Notes: a model not told the origin generated them from the sequence alone. A stretch of 64,000 nt of DNA from Flavobacterium sp. SLB02 (GCF_009664855.1 NZ_CP045928.1:2883755-2947754); one strand, 5' to 3'; positions 27,585-37,760 are shown, counted from the stretch's first letter. Program-made: numbers and translations.

Positions 27585-28163
27585 TTGAAAAAAGAGTCTG
27601 AATATTTCCTTGATAAAGAATACGATACCATTACTTATGGTAGAGATGATGTGAATTTTAAGGATTTTGAATGTTGCGTTTTCAATAATTGTAATTTTTC
27701 GGCCTGTACTTTTTTAGCCGTTACTTTTATTGATTGTGTTTTTAACGATTGTATTTTTAATGAGGCTAAAATAAATTATGTCTCTTTTAGAACAGCAACT
27801 TTTAACCGATGCGAAATCAAAGAAGTGAATTTTGCCATGTGCGACAAACTCATTTTTGAAGTTCATTTTTATGATTGCATTCTGGATTTTTCGAAGTTTT
27901 ATACCTTAAAGATCAAAGGAACTACGTTTACCAATTGTAGCTTAATTGCAGTGGATTTTATGGCTACAGATCTTACAAGCGTTTTTTTTGATCATTGCGA
28001 TTTATACCGCTCAGAATTTGATAAAGCCATCGCTAACAAAGCCGATTTTAAAACGAGTTATAACTACACCATTGATCCATCAAAAACTAAACTAAAAAAA
28101 GCTGTTTTTGCTTTGAAAGAATTAAAAGGTTTACTGTTTAAGCATGATGTGATTGTGAGTTAA
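27585..28163 (+). CDS. Pentapeptide-repeat protein
   Basis: 192 residues from a TTG start at 27585; no ATG lies upstream in frame and the next ATG would remove most of the repeats. About 20 consecutive A(D/N)LXX-type units run from ~22 to ~165, many with Cys at a fixed phase (DFECCVFNNCNFSACTF, FIDCVFNDCIF, FDHCDLYRSEF). They should form a right-handed quadrilateral beta-helix like Qnr/MfpA DNA-mimic proteins; the last ~30 residues are a charged helical cap. Whether it binds gyrase is unknown. Single gene. Confidence 0.85.
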   Translation: MKKESEYFLDKEYDTITYGRDDVNFKDFECCVFNNCNFSACTFLAVTFIDCVFNDCIFNEAKINYVSFRTATFNRCEIKEVNFAMCDKLIFEVHFYDCILDFSKFYTLKIKGTTFTNCSLIAVDFMATDLTSVFFDHCDLYRSEFDKAIANKADFKTSYNYTIDPSKTKLKKAVFALKELKGLLFKHDVIVS

Positions 28164-28240
28164 AAAAATAAAAAAAGCCAGTTATAAAACTGACTCTTGA
28201 TTAATATTTTTTACTTGGGAAATTTATCCTATTTATTGTA

Positions 28241-29215
28241 CTATTTTATCTTTATACTTTCAGCGATTTTTGTGTACTCACTAAAATGAGTATATTTTTT
28301 TGATATGTCAGTTCCTAAAAATTGAATTATACCTTTTGGTGTTTGCTTTATATACTGATACATTTTTAATTCTTTTCCTTCAAAAACCCCAGACATTTCA
28401 ACTTTTATAATTTCATTTACACCTTCTTTACATTTTTCTTCAGAGATCACCTTTATTTTAATATTTTTCTCTTTATAAATATTATTTCCATATTTATATA
28501 TCAATTTATCACTGTAAGTTTTTAAATCAAAGCCATTAAGATTATTGGGTAAAACTCCAATTAAAAAATTATTTATGTAGATCCCATTACCAACTAATTG
28601 TTCTTTACCAATAGTATATGTACCAAAATTACTCATGACATTTAATAACTCAAATTCTGATTTTTTTAAATCAACATCATAAAATAAATTATCACTAATA
28701 TTTACTTTGATATTCTTATCATAATATGTACTTAAAACTAAATCTGTTATTTCCTTTCTTTCTTTTTCATCATTTGGAAAAACTCCCATAACTAAAACTG
28801 AAAAAGAAGTATCTCCAAAGGCAAGAATTATTTGCTCTGAATCATTATTTTGAGGAGCAAGAACAAAATAAGCATCATAAAGTCCTAATTTTAATTCTTT
28901 CTTTACTCTTGTTCTTCCGCCTTGCTTTTCTAGCTCATCAATTTTATTACTTATTTTAATAACAGACTTATGATAGTCTTGGTTTGGAATTTCAATAACT
29001 TGAAAATAATTTTTCGAATCTTTTTGAAATCTTTTTAACTCATTATAATATATATAATCTTTAGATTCATTTATCAATATTTTTGTGCCTTTTACATTTA
29101 CTTTATTTTCAATGTTTGAAACTTTAATTTGATCAGGAATATTTATTGATTGCGCTGAACTTTCACAACTAAAAATTGAAATTATGAACAAAAATACTAT
29201 TGCGATATACCTCAT
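28241..29215 (-). CDS. Lipoprotein of unknown function
   Basis: 324 residues. Signal peptide II: MRYIAIVFLFIISIFSC, lipobox IFSC with Cys17. The mature part is rich in Lys, Asp, Glu and Asn and appears mixed alpha/beta; a central stretch (QIILAFGDTSFSVLVMGVFP) looks like a hydrophobic core. I do not recognise a family. Codon use is more AT-rich than its neighbours, and it stands alone between the pentapeptide gene (convergent) and a GNAT gene. Confidence 0.7.
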   Translation of the reverse strand: MRYIAIVFLFIISIFSCESSAQSINIPDQIKVSNIENKVNVKGTKILINESKDYIYYNELKRFQKDSKNYFQVIEIPNQDYHKSVIKISNKIDELEKQGGRTRVKKELKLGLYDAYFVLAPQNNDSEQIILAFGDTSFSVLVMGVFPNDEKERKEITDLVLSTYYDKNIKVNISDNLFYDVDLKKSEFELLNVMSNFGTYTIGKEQLVGNGIYINNFLIGVLPNNLNGFDLKTYSDKLIYKYGNNIYKEKNIKIKVISEEKCKEGVNEIIKVEMSGVFEGKELKMYQYIKQTPKGIIQFLGTDISKKYTHFSEYTKIAESIKIK

Positions 29216-29297
29216 TTATTTTGTATTTATTTTTAACTTTTTAAATCTATTCAACGCCAAATCTACAAACGAATCGAACACATAAAAAATTAAAAAA

Positions 29298-29795
29298 TCA
29301 CAGCTTTTTCTTCATTACATAATCTTCCATCAAATAACCATTTCCAATATTGATATTTACTTCATCAATGATTTCAAAGCCTATTTTTTTATAAAAACCC
29401 AGAGCCGAATTAAATCGATTTACATTTAAGAATAAGGCTGTTGAATTATTTTCCAAAGCTAATTTTCCAATTTTGTCAATAACTTTTTTACCAATTCCTT
29501 TTCCTTGTGTTTCCGGCAAAAGATATATTTTATGGATTTTAGTTATTGCTTCTTCGTTATAATGATGTTCAATTCCGACAAAACCTATATTAGTTTCATC
29601 TTCATCAATCATATAAAATAATTGTATTTTTTTATTGTATTGTTCGTTTAAAGCTTCAGTAGAATAAAAAAGACCCAACATATAATCCAATTGTTCTTTT
29701 GATAGGATTTCACCGTAAGTAATTGGCCATGTAATATTTACTATATTCTGAATTTGCTTAATATCGTTTATGGTTGCTGCTGTAATCGTAATCAT
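29298..29795 (-). CDS. GNAT-family N-acetyltransferase
   Basis: 165 residues. Standard GNAT fold with the acetyl-CoA pyrophosphate loop in LPETQGKGIGKKVIDKI (motif Q/RxxGxG/A) and a following beta-bulge region ALFLNVNRFNSALGFYKKIGFE, typical of PhnO/YhbS-like small-molecule or peptide acetyltransferases. Substrate unknown. It lies 23 bases downstream of guaC on the same strand and may share its transcript. Confidence 0.88.
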   Translation of the reverse strand: MITITAATINDIKQIQNIVNITWPITYGEILSKEQLDYMLGLFYSTEALNEQYNKKIQLFYMIDEDETNIGFVGIEHHYNEEAITKIHKIYLLPETQGKGIGKKVIDKIGKLALENNSTALFLNVNRFNSALGFYKKIGFEIIDEVNINIGNGYLMEDYVMKKKL

Positions 29796-29818
29796 AATTC
29801 TATGTAAAATGCTTTTTA

Positions 29819-30859
29819 TTATTTAGTAAAAATTTGATTTTCCTGTTCGCTTACGCGGATAAAAGTCGTTCGTTTTGTCAATTCTTTTAATCTCGAAGCG
29901 CCTACATAAGTACATGTGCTTCGTAAACCTCCTAAAATGTCTAAAACTGTATTAATAGCCTGACCTTTATAAGGAACCTGAACTGTTTTTCCTTCGCTGG
30001 CTCTGTATTCTGCAACTCCTCCAACATATTTATCCATTGCCGTTGTAGAACTCATTCCGTAAAATTGTTTGAATTTTTCGCCGTTTATTTCGATCAGTTC
30101 TCCTCCACTTTCAGTATGCCCTGCAAGCATTCCGCCCAACATAACAAAATCTGAGCCTGCACCAAAAGCTTTAGCAACATCTCCGGGAGTTTTACATCCG
30201 CCATCGCTTATAATATGTCCGCCTAATCCATGCGCAGCATCGGCGCATTCTATAATCGCCGAAAGTTGCGGATATCCTACGCCTGTTTTTACACGCGTTG
30301 TACAAACTGAACCAGGACCAATTCCCACTTTTACGATATCGGCTCCAGCCAATAATAGTTCTTCGACCATTTCCCCTGTCACAACATTTCCGGCAATAAT
30401 GACTTTATCAGGAAATTGTTTTCGGGTTTGTTTTAAAAACTGAACAAAATGTTCTGAATAACCGTTTGCTACATCAATACAAATAAATTTAAGCAAAGGA
30501 TTTGCAGTTATAATTTGGCTGATTTTAGCAAAATCTTCTTTTCCTGTTCCTGTACTAATAGCGATATAATCGTAAAAATCAGGTGTGACATTTTTCAGGA
30601 AATCATTCCATTCTTCTAATGAATAATGCTTATGAATTGCTGTAAAAAGCTTTTCTTTAGCCAGAACCTGTGCCATTTCAAAAGTCCCCACCGTATCCAT
30701 ATTGGCTGCTATAATAGGAATTCCTGTCCAGATTGTGGTAGAATGCAAAAATTTAAAATTTCGCTCCAGCGAGACTTCAGATCTGCTTTTTAGTGTAGAT
30801 CTTTTTGGTCGAATCATTACATCTTTAAACCCTAATTTCAGATCTGTTTCAATTCTCAT
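29819..30859 (-). CDS. guaC: GMP reductase
   Basis: 346 residues. Deaminates GMP to IMP with NADPH in purine salvage. It is an IMPDH-fold barrel without the CBS insert: after [10 protein letters not shown] the chain goes straight on to [10 protein letters not shown], the GMPR pattern. The catalytic cysteine is Cys186 in [11 protein letters not shown], at the same number as in E. coli GuaC; the flap [16 protein letters not shown] is also seen. Cytosolic. Confidence 0.95.
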   Translation of the reverse strand: MRIETDLKLGFKDVMIRPKRSTLKSRSEVSLERNFKFLHSTTIWTGIPIIAANMDTVGTFEMAQVLAKEKLFTAIHKHYSLEEWNDFLKNVTPDFYDYIAISTGTGKEDFAKISQIITANPLLKFICIDVANGYSEHFVQFLKQTRKQFPDKVIIAGNVVTGEMVEELLLAGADIVKVGIGPGSVCTTRVKTGVGYPQLSAIIECADAAHGLGGHIISDGGCKTPGDVAKAFGAGSDFVMLGGMLAGHTESGGELIEINGEKFKQFYGMSSTTAMDKYVGGVAEYRASEGKTVQVPYKGQAINTVLDILGGLRSTCTYVGASRLKELTKRTTFIRVSEQENQIFTK

Positions 30860-31112
30860 GGCTTTAAGTTTTGGTTACTCTCAAATATAAGGAATTTTAG
30901 ATTGCTGATTTTGGATTTTAGATTATTAAAACTTTGCGCTTAATTTTGGCCACGGATAACACGGATTCGCTATCGCGAAAACACGGATTGATACGGATTT
31001 TTATTTCCTCTACTTTTTTATTTCACAGAGATTCACCGAGAATGCACTGAGATTCACAAAGCTTTCTTTAATTTTGGAATTTGGAATTTTAAAAATTGGA
31101 ATTTTAATTTCA

Positions 31113-31706
31113 CTATCCATGAATCGTTTCTCCTTTTCCGTAATTGGTAATGATCGATTCTTCATAGGCTAACCATTCTCTCCAACGTTTTTCAACATCG
31201 ATTCCTACTCCGTATTTTCTGGCGTAAGTGATGAAAGTAGTGTAATGTCCTGCTTCGCTTTCCATTAATTCTCTATAAAAAACAGCTAATTCTTCGTCCT
31301 GAATATTTTCAGATAAAACTTTGAAACGTTCGCAGCTTCTGGCTTCGATCATTGCTGAAAAGAGTAATCTTTCGACTAAACCTGAGACTCTGCTGCCATC
31401 TCCGCTTTTCTTCATATATAAATACAATTCATTTACATAATCGTCTTTGCGTTCGCGGCCTAGTTTTAATCCTCTTTTGATGATGATATTGTGAACCTGC
31501 TCAAAATGATCGATTTCTTCTTTGGCTAAAGCCAATAAATCTTTTACCAAATCCTGATGTTCAGAGTTATTGGTAATAATAGTAATCGCGTTTGTTGCTG
31601 CTTTTTGTTCGCACCAAGCGTGATCTGTCAGTATTTCTTCAATATTTTTTTCTACTATATTTACCCATCTTGGGTCTGTTGGCAATTGTAATCTTAATAC
31701 GCCCAT
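31113..31706 (-). CDS. miaE: tRNA-(ms2io6A)-hydroxylase
   Basis: 197 residues, ferritin-like di-iron fold. Metal ligands are expected in ILTDHAWCEQKAA, LAKEEIDHFEQVH, IEARSCERFKVL and ESEAGHYTTF, i.e. the four-helix E...ExxH...E...ExxH spacing of MiaE. It hydroxylates the isopentenyl group of ms2i6A37 in tRNA. The 253-base upstream gap has 'cacggatt' phrases of the dispersed intergenic family at 30949-31005 but no gene. Confidence 0.9.
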   Translation of the reverse strand: MGVLRLQLPTDPRWVNIVEKNIEEILTDHAWCEQKAATNAITIITNNSEHQDLVKDLLALAKEEIDHFEQVHNIIIKRGLKLGRERKDDYVNELYLYMKKSGDGSRVSGLVERLLFSAMIEARSCERFKVLSENIQDEELAVFYRELMESEAGHYTTFITYARKYGVGIDVEKRWREWLAYEESIITNYGKGETIHG

Positions 31707-31746
31707 TTCTAAAGTTATGAGTTAAAAGTTATGAGTTATAAAAGCA

Positions 31747-31786
31747 AAAATCGAAAGTCAAAATAAGACTTTTGACTTTCGATTTT
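31747..31786 (-). terminator. Terminator after glyA
   Basis: Perfect 17-base arms, AAAATCGAAAGTCAAAA (31747-31763) and its complement (31770-31786), 6-base loop; lies 23 bases past the glyA stop. Confidence 0.82.
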
Positions 31787-31808
31787 AAAACTTTAAGACT
31801 TATCTTAA

Positions 31809-33083
31809 TTAATATACGAAAATCGGTCTTTCGCTCATCATTTCGTTTACTTCGTTAGCTACTTCTTCAATAACTGCTTCATTTGTATGATCAGCTAATA
31901 CTTTATCGATAAGTGCTACGATAGTTTCCATGTCTTCTTCAACTAAACCACGAGTTGTGATTGCAGCTGTTCCTACACGAATTCCTGAAGTTACAAATGG
32001 TGATTTATCATCAAATGGAACCATATTTTTATTTACAGTGATTTCTGCTTTTACTAATGCATTTTCAGCTTCTTTACCAGAAATATTTTTATTTCTTAAG
32101 TCAATAAGCATCATATGGTTATCAGTTCCGCCAGAAATAATTTGGTATCCTCTTTTTACAAAAGCATCTGCCATAGCGTTTGCATTTTTTTGCAATTGCA
32201 TAGCATAAGTAAAGAACTCATCTTTTAATGCTTCACCAAAAGCAACCGCTTTAGCAGCGATAATGTGCATTAAAGGTCCTCCTTGGTTTCCAGGGAAAAC
32301 AGCAAGATCTAATAAAGATGACATCATTCTGATTTCTCCTTTTGGAGTTTTTAATCCTTGTGGGTTTTCGAAATCTTTACCCATCAAGATCAAACCTCCA
32401 CGTGGTCCGCGCAAAGTTTTATGAGTTGTTGTAGAAACAATATGACAATGAGGAATTGGGTCATTCATTAATCCTTTCGCAATAAGACCTGCAGGATGTG
32501 AAATATCAGCAAACAAAATAGCTCCAACGCTGTCAGCAATTACTCTGAAACGCTCAAAATCCATATCACGAGAATACGCTGATGCTCCTGCGATGATTAA
32601 TTTTGGCTGCTCTTTAGTTGCAATTTCCTGAATTTTATCGTAGTCTAAACGACCAGTCTCAGCATCTACACCATAAAAAACTGGACGGTATAAACGACCT
32701 GAAAAGTTTACAGGAGAACCGTGAGTCAGGTGACCACCGTGAGATAAGTCGAAACCTAATATAGTATCACCAGGATTTAAACACGCATGGTAAACTGCTG
32801 TATTGGCCTGAGATCCTGAGTGAGGCTGAACGTTTGCATATTCAGCACCAAATAATTCTTTAGCTCTGTCGATTGCAATTTGCTCAATAACGTCAACTAC
32901 TTCACAACCTCCGTAGTATCTTTTGCCAGGATATCCTTCGGCATATTTGTTAGTTAAAACAGAACCAGCTGCTTCCATTACCTCATCACTTACAAAATTC
33001 TCTGAAGCGATAAGTTCTAATCCGTGAATTTGTCTGTCTTGTTCCTCTAGTATAAGGTCAAAAATTTGTTCGTCGCGTTGCAT
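31809..33083 (-). CDS. glyA: Serine hydroxymethyltransferase
   Basis: 424 residues from the ATG at 33083 ([11 protein letters not shown]); the frame extends 17 codons upstream but across the promoter. PLP enzyme interconverting serine and glycine with tetrahydrofolate. Seen: [25 protein letters not shown], and the PLP lysine in [15 protein letters not shown]. Length and motifs are standard. Divergent from fumarylacetoacetase, with overlapping promoters. Confidence 0.97.
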   Translation of the reverse strand: MQRDEQIFDLILEEQDRQIHGLELIASENFVSDEVMEAAGSVLTNKYAEGYPGKRYYGGCEVVDVIEQIAIDRAKELFGAEYANVQPHSGSQANTAVYHACLNPGDTILGFDLSHGGHLTHGSPVNFSGRLYRPVFYGVDAETGRLDYDKIQEIATKEQPKLIIAGASAYSRDMDFERFRVIADSVGAILFADISHPAGLIAKGLMNDPIPHCHIVSTTTHKTLRGPRGGLILMGKDFENPQGLKTPKGEIRMMSSLLDLAVFPGNQGGPLMHIIAAKAVAFGEALKDEFFTYAMQLQKNANAMADAFVKRGYQIISGGTDNHMMLIDLRNKNISGKEAENALVKAEITVNKNMVPFDDKSPFVTSGIRVGTAAITTRGLVEEDMETIVALIDKVLADHTNEAVIEEVANEVNEMMSERPIFVY

Positions 33084-33108
33084 TTTTTCGTTTTTCGTTA
33101 ATTTCCTG

Positions 33109-33134
33109 CAAAAATACAAAAAAACGTTTGTCAA
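33109..33134 (-). promoter_or_regulatory. Promoter of glyA
   Basis: On the minus strand, TATTTTTG (33116-33109) preceded by TTG (33134-33132) at a 15-base spacing, slightly short. The start codon is 25 bases further on. Confidence 0.55.
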
Positions 33135-33157
33135 ACTGCTAGATTATGATATATTTG
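33128..33157 (+). promoter_or_regulatory. Promoter of the fumarylacetoacetase gene
   Basis: TTG at 33128-33130, 19-base spacer, TATATTTG at 33150-33157, then 34 bases to the ATG at 33192. Its -33 region overlaps that of the divergent glyA promoter, so the two genes may compete for polymerase. Confidence 0.68.
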
Positions 33158-33191
33158 ACATAGAATTTTTCAACAAATAATTAACATTCAC

Positions 33192-34475
33192 ATGCCAATA
33201 ACCGCTAACGATACCAAAAGAAAATCATGGTTAGAAGTGCCAGAAAATAGCGACTTCCCTATTCAAAATATTCCTTTCGGTGTATTTCTTACCAAAGAAA
33301 ATGTCGTTACAGTAGGAACACGAATTGGCGACCACGCTATAGATTTAGGGGCTCTACAACAATTAAACTATTTTTCAGGAATAGATTTAACTGATGATAT
33401 GTTCATGCAGGATACGCTTAATGATTTTATTTCTGACGGAAAAAAGACATGGCGTTTAGTTCGAAATCGCATTGCTGATATTTTCGACGAAACTAATCCA
33501 CAACTAAGAGATTCAACAAAAGATCGCGATATTGTTATTTTTAAAATCGACGATGTAGAGATGCAATTACCTGTATTAATAGGTGATTATACGGACTTTT
33601 ACTCTAGTAAAGAACACGCTACGAACGTTGGAAAAATGTTCCGCGATCCTGAAAATGCTTTATTACCAAACTGGTTGCATATACCTGTAGGTTATCACGG
33701 TAGAAGTTCTACTATTGTTCCGTCCGGGATTCCGGTTCACCGACCAATGGGACAAACTTTACCGGCCGGAGAAAAATATCCTGTTTTTGGACCTTCTCGA
33801 TTGGTAGATTTTGAATTGGAAACTGCTTTTATTACAACCGATGTGAATATAATGGGAGAAAATATCCCAACTTACGAAGCCGAGGATTATATCTTTGGGA
33901 TGGTTTTACTGAATGACTGGAGCGCACGCGATATCCAGAAATGGGAATATGTGCCGCTAGGACCATTCTTAGCTAAAAACTTCGCAACATCAATATCTCC
34001 GTGGATTGTAACAATGGATGCTCTTGAACCTTTTAGAACCAAAGGCCCTAAACAAGATCCTTCGCCATTACCTTATTTACAGACTAAAGGGAAAAAAGCT
34101 TTTGATATTCATCTTGAAGTTTCTATTAAACCTGAAGATGCAGAAGAAACGGTAGTTTCTAAATCAAACTTTAAATATTTATACTGGTCCATGAGCCAAC
34201 AATTAGCACATCATACTTCTAATGGGTGTCGTGTGAATTCTGGTGATATGATGGGTTCAGGTACTATATCTGGTCCAACTCCGGATAGTTTTGGTTCTAT
34301 GCTGGAATTAACCTGGGGAGGAAAAAATCCTTTGAAATTAAATGACGGAAGCGAACGTAAATTTATCGAAGATAATGATACGGTAATTATCAGAGGTTTT
34401 TGCGAAAATGCCGAAGTACGTCTTGGTTTTGGAGAAGTTGCCAGCCAACTTTTACCACCATTTATCAGACCATGA
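33192..34475 (+). CDS. fahA: Fumarylacetoacetase
   Basis: 427 residues, the full-length FAH type with an SH3-like N-terminal domain (to ~120) and the catalytic domain. Seen: YTDFYSSKEHATNVGKMFR, the conserved HIPVGYHGRSST with the catalytic His, the metal-binding DFELETAF and VLLNDWSARDIQ, and SGDMMGSGTISG. It cleaves fumarylacetoacetate to fumarate and acetoacetate, the last step of tyrosine/phenylalanine breakdown. Other genes of that pathway (hppD, hmgA) are not in the window. Confidence 0.95.
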   Translation: MPITANDTKRKSWLEVPENSDFPIQNIPFGVFLTKENVVTVGTRIGDHAIDLGALQQLNYFSGIDLTDDMFMQDTLNDFISDGKKTWRLVRNRIADIFDETNPQLRDSTKDRDIVIFKIDDVEMQLPVLIGDYTDFYSSKEHATNVGKMFRDPENALLPNWLHIPVGYHGRSSTIVPSGIPVHRPMGQTLPAGEKYPVFGPSRLVDFELETAFITTDVNIMGENIPTYEAEDYIFGMVLLNDWSARDIQKWEYVPLGPFLAKNFATSISPWIVTMDALEPFRTKGPKQDPSPLPYLQTKGKKAFDIHLEVSIKPEDAEETVVSKSNFKYLYWSMSQQLAHHTSNGCRVNSGDMMGSGTISGPTPDSFGSMLELTWGGKNPLKLNDGSERKFIEDNDTVIIRGFCENAEVRLGFGEVASQLLPPFIRP

Positions 34476-34502
34476 AGAGCAGATAAAATAGCTGAATAAT
34501 AC

Positions 34503-34530
34503 AAAACCTCGAAATCACTTTCGAGGTTTT
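34503..34530 (+). terminator. Terminator after the fumarylacetoacetase gene
   Basis: Arms AAAACCTCGAAA and TTTCGAGGTTTT around TCAC, followed by a T-rich run. Confidence 0.85.
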
Positions 34531-34676
34531 TTGTTTTTTTTTTGCCACAGATTAAAAGGATTAAAATGATTTTTTCTCATTTTTGGATCCTACAATCCTG
34601 GTAGTTATTGGGAACCAATTCGCAAAGTTTTATTTGAATTGCTTCATTTTAGCTGGAGCATAATTTTAAGTATAAA

Positions 34677-34750
34677 AAGGCTTTAGCCAAATTCTTATTT
34701 GGCTAAAGCCTTGCAGATTGACTTTACTTTCCTCCAGTTAAGACTGGAGG
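34677..34750. repeat. REP-like element with two hairpins
   Basis: First hairpin: perfect 16-base arms AAGGCTTTAGCCAAAT (34677-34692) and complement (34697-34712), loop TCTT. Second: CCTCCAGT-TAAG-ACTGGAGG (34731-34750). An AGCTGGAG near 34651 repeats the second motif. Two unlike hairpins in tandem resemble REP/BIME elements. The rest of 34476-34852 has a 'ccacagatt' phrase near 34545 and 'cctttgcgcc'-type text near 34771, but no gene. Confidence 0.82.
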
Positions 34751-34852
34751 CTATTTAATAAATTTTAAAACTTTGCACCTCTGCGACTTTGCCGAGATTA
34801 TTTTTTACGCAAAACAAAAAAACTTAGTGTCTTTGTGCCTTCGCGGCTAAAC

Positions 34853-35893
34853 CTATGCCGGGATCTGCTGACTCAAACAATGTAAAGTTCCAAATCCCCA
34901 GATAAAATCGATACAACTAATACCGATTACTTCTCTGTCAGGGAAACATTCTGATAATATGTTTAGTGCAGCTCTGTCGTTGCTGTCATTAAATGTTGGT
35001 ACTAAAACACAATTATTCAAAATTAAGAAGTTTGCATAACTTGCCGGTAATCTTAAATCTTCAAAATCTACACGTTTTGGCATTGGCAATGCTACAATTG
35101 TTGGAGATTTCCCGTCTTCTAATTTTGCATTTTGCAAACGTTTCAGATTATCTTGTAATGGTTTATAATTAGCGTCATTTTTATCCGTTTCAACAATCGT
35201 TACAATTGTATCTTCATTTACAAATCGGCATAAATCGTCAATGTGTCCGTGAGTATCATCTCCTTCTATTCCGTCTCCAAGCCAGATTACGTTGGTAACT
35301 CCAAGATATTCTTTAAATACCGCTTCGTAATCTTCTTTGGTGAAATTTTTATTTCGAACCTGAATAGATGGATGCATCAAACATTCTTCAGAAGTCAACA
35401 AAGTTCCTCTTCCATTTACATCAATTGCACCGCCTTCTACTATTACCGGTTTTCCTTTATAGATCACCTGAGTTAACGGAACATCTATAAAATCGGCAAT
35501 TTTACCTGGAACAAATTTATCTAACTGATAGTTTTTGTATTTCGCCCAACCATTAAAATTAAAATTCAACGCTTCTCTTTTCGAACCATTTTTTACTACA
35601 ATTGGCCCTGAATCACGCATCCAGCTTCTGTTGGTTTTATGAATGATGAAAGATACATTGGCAATATTTACACGCGCTCTTTCAAGCATTTCAGCTACTT
35701 TTTCTTTTAGTTTTTCGTCGGCTACGACCAAAAAAACAGTTTCAAAAGTGGCTACTTTTTTAATAAATTCTACAAAAGCCCATTGAACAGCTTCGTATTT
35801 TCCTGGCCAGTCGTTACCATTATGTGGAAAACACAATACGATTCCTTGTTGTTTTTCCCATTCTGCTGGAAATCTTCTATTATTTGTTGACAT
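34853..35893 (-). CDS. aguA: Agmatine deiminase
   Basis: 346 residues, peptidylarginine-deiminase/amidinotransferase fold. Hydrolyses agmatine to N-carbamoylputrescine and ammonia. Seen: FPAEWEKQQGIVLCFPHNGNDW, SWMRDSGP with a substrate-binding Asp, GDGIEGDDTHGHIDDLCRF with the catalytic His/Asp pair, and the nucleophile Cys339 in GTLHCLSQQIPA. The following pathway enzyme, N-carbamoylputrescine amidase, is 3.3 kb away on the same strand. Confidence 0.93.
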   Translation of the reverse strand: MSTNNRRFPAEWEKQQGIVLCFPHNGNDWPGKYEAVQWAFVEFIKKVATFETVFLVVADEKLKEKVAEMLERARVNIANVSFIIHKTNRSWMRDSGPIVVKNGSKREALNFNFNGWAKYKNYQLDKFVPGKIADFIDVPLTQVIYKGKPVIVEGGAIDVNGRGTLLTSEECLMHPSIQVRNKNFTKEDYEAVFKEYLGVTNVIWLGDGIEGDDTHGHIDDLCRFVNEDTIVTIVETDKNDANYKPLQDNLKRLQNAKLEDGKSPTIVALPMPKRVDFEDLRLPASYANFLILNNCVLVPTFNDSNDRAALNILSECFPDREVIGISCIDFIWGFGTLHCLSQQIPA

Positions 35894-36050
35894 AAAGAGG
35901 TTCTAATTTTGAAAGTGTACAAAGATAAGCATTCGGAAGGATTATAAAATAGCAGACGCAAAATGATATTAATTTTAGATAAATTACCTGATAAAAATTA
36001 AGTTAAAGATTAAATAATACAGCCTTAATATACGACCAATATCTGCTAAT

Positions 36051-36058
36051 TACATTTG
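36051..36058 (+). promoter_or_regulatory. Candidate -7 promoter box of the choice-of-anchor lipoprotein gene
   Basis: TACATTTG matches TAnnTTTG, 22 bases before the ATG at 36080; no clear TTG at -33. Confidence 0.42.
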
Positions 36059-36079
36059 GCAAAACTAAAAAACACAAAA

Positions 36080-37606
36080 ATGAAGAAACTAAGTATTACA
36101 TTATTAGCCGCTTTATCTATAATGGTGAGCTGTAATAATAATGATGAGAATTCAAGCAACCCGGAACCTGAAGTTGTTGTAAATGAAAATCCGGCATCTT
36201 TTAAAGAAATAGGCTCTATCACTATTGGCGGCGAAGGAGCTGCAGAGATTACAGCTTTCGATGAAAAAACAAAAAAACTTTTTACAGTAAATAATAGCGG
36301 AACCAACCAAATTGATGTAATTGATTTATCTGATCCGACAAAACCAACTAAAATTGGAAAAATCGACTTAACTCCTTATGAAGGCGCTTCTAATAGTGTT
36401 GCTGTATTTGACGGAAAATTAGCCGTGGCCTTAGAATCTACAGTAAACAAACAAGGAAACGGAAAGGTTGTTGTTTTTAATACTACTGATTATAGTTTAA
36501 TCAAACAAATCACTGTTGGCGCATTGCCGGATATGATTACTTTTTCACCTGACGGAAAATATATTATGACCGCTAATGAAGGTGAACCAAGTACAGATTA
36601 TTTGCAAGATCCAAACGGAACGATTTCTATTATCGAAATTGCTAATAATTATGCCGTTACAACTTTAGATTTTGCCTCTTTTGCCAGTCAGTCTGCTGCT
36701 TTGCAAAAAGAAGGTTTTAGAGTTTCTAAATTCGCTAAAAGTTTTGCTCAGGATATTGAACCTGAATATGTAACCATTTCTGATGATTCTAAAACTGCAT
36801 GGGTAACATTGCAGGAAAATAATGGTGTAGCAAAAGTAGATTTAACTTCTAAAACTATTACAGCTATTTATCCTTTAGGTTTTAAAGATTTTAATACTGC
36901 AGAAAATGCTATTGCTGTAAGTGACAAAAATGAAACAGCTGTTTTTAGTCCATGGAAAGTAAAAGGTATGTATATGCCAGACGGAATTAGTCATTTTTCT
37001 GCCAATAACGTCCCTTATTTTGTTACAGCAAACGAAGGTGATGCCAGAGAATATACAGCTTATAGTGATATTAAAAGAATGAAAGACATGAAGCTTGATC
37101 CAACTGTTTTTCCTGATGCTGCAACTTTAAAACTAGAAACCAATTTAGGAAGATTAAATCTAATTACCGATACGGGTGATACTGATGGCGACGGAGATCT
37201 TGACGAAATGGTAGCTTTTGGAGCGCGTTCTTTCTCGATCTGGAACGGAAATACCGGAAAAATTGTTTACGACAGTAAAAATGATCTTGATAAAAAATCA
37301 AATGATTTTGGAACTTATGACAATAAACGCAGTGATGATAAAGGCTCAGAACCGGAAGCTGTCGTAGCAGTTAAGATGGGAAGTCAGAATATTCTGTTTG
37401 TTGGCTTAGAAAGATCAGATGTTTTCATGACTTATGATGTAACCAATCCTGCGTCGCCACAATATTTGCAAACAGTAAAAACAGGTGATGCTCCTGAAGG
37501 AATATTATTCATTCCGGCTTCTAAAAGTCCAAATAAGAGAAGTTTGTTAGTCGTTAGTAGTGAGGGAGATGGAACGGTAAAAATCTACCAGCCAGCATTA
37601 AAATAA
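36080..37606 (+). CDS. Surface lipoprotein with choice-of-anchor I (beta-propeller) domain
   Basis: 508 residues from the ATG at 36080, which begins a type II signal peptide; lipobox SIMVSC with Cys16, followed by NNNDEN, an acidic stretch like those that direct Bacteroidota lipoproteins to the surface. The rest is a repetitive beta-propeller with blades such as KIGKIDLTPYEGASNSVAV, TFSPDGKYIMTANEGEPS and YFVTANEGDAREY; this is the choice-of-anchor I family, often annotated as alkaline-phosphatase-like. A calcium-type loop (TDTGDTDGDGDLDE) is visible near 375. Function unknown; possibly mineral or phosphate related. Confidence 0.85.
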   Translation: MKKLSITLLAALSIMVSCNNNDENSSNPEPEVVVNENPASFKEIGSITIGGEGAAEITAFDEKTKKLFTVNNSGTNQIDVIDLSDPTKPTKIGKIDLTPYEGASNSVAVFDGKLAVALESTVNKQGNGKVVVFNTTDYSLIKQITVGALPDMITFSPDGKYIMTANEGEPSTDYLQDPNGTISIIEIANNYAVTTLDFASFASQSAALQKEGFRVSKFAKSFAQDIEPEYVTISDDSKTAWVTLQENNGVAKVDLTSKTITAIYPLGFKDFNTAENAIAVSDKNETAVFSPWKVKGMYMPDGISHFSANNVPYFVTANEGDAREYTAYSDIKRMKDMKLDPTVFPDAATLKLETNLGRLNLITDTGDTDGDGDLDEMVAFGARSFSIWNGNTGKIVYDSKNDLDKKSNDFGTYDNKRSDDKGSEPEAVVAVKMGSQNILFVGLERSDVFMTYDVTNPASPQYLQTVKTGDAPEGILFIPASKSPNKRSLLVVSSEGDGTVKIYQPALK

Positions 37607-37631
37607 CTTTCACATTTACAATTTTAAAAGG

Positions 37632-37653
37632 GAGCTAAATTTATATTTAGCTC
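37632..37653 (+). terminator. Terminator after the choice-of-anchor lipoprotein gene
   Basis: GAGCTAAAT-TTAT-ATTTAGCTC followed by a T-run. Confidence 0.85.
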
Positions 37654-37760
37654 TTTTTTTTGCCCCAAATTTTTGTTTCTTTTAACGTATTTACATAAAT
37701 AAAACCCAAAAGGTGGGAATTATGTAAGACCAAATAGAACACATTCTAGAACTCGTAGTA

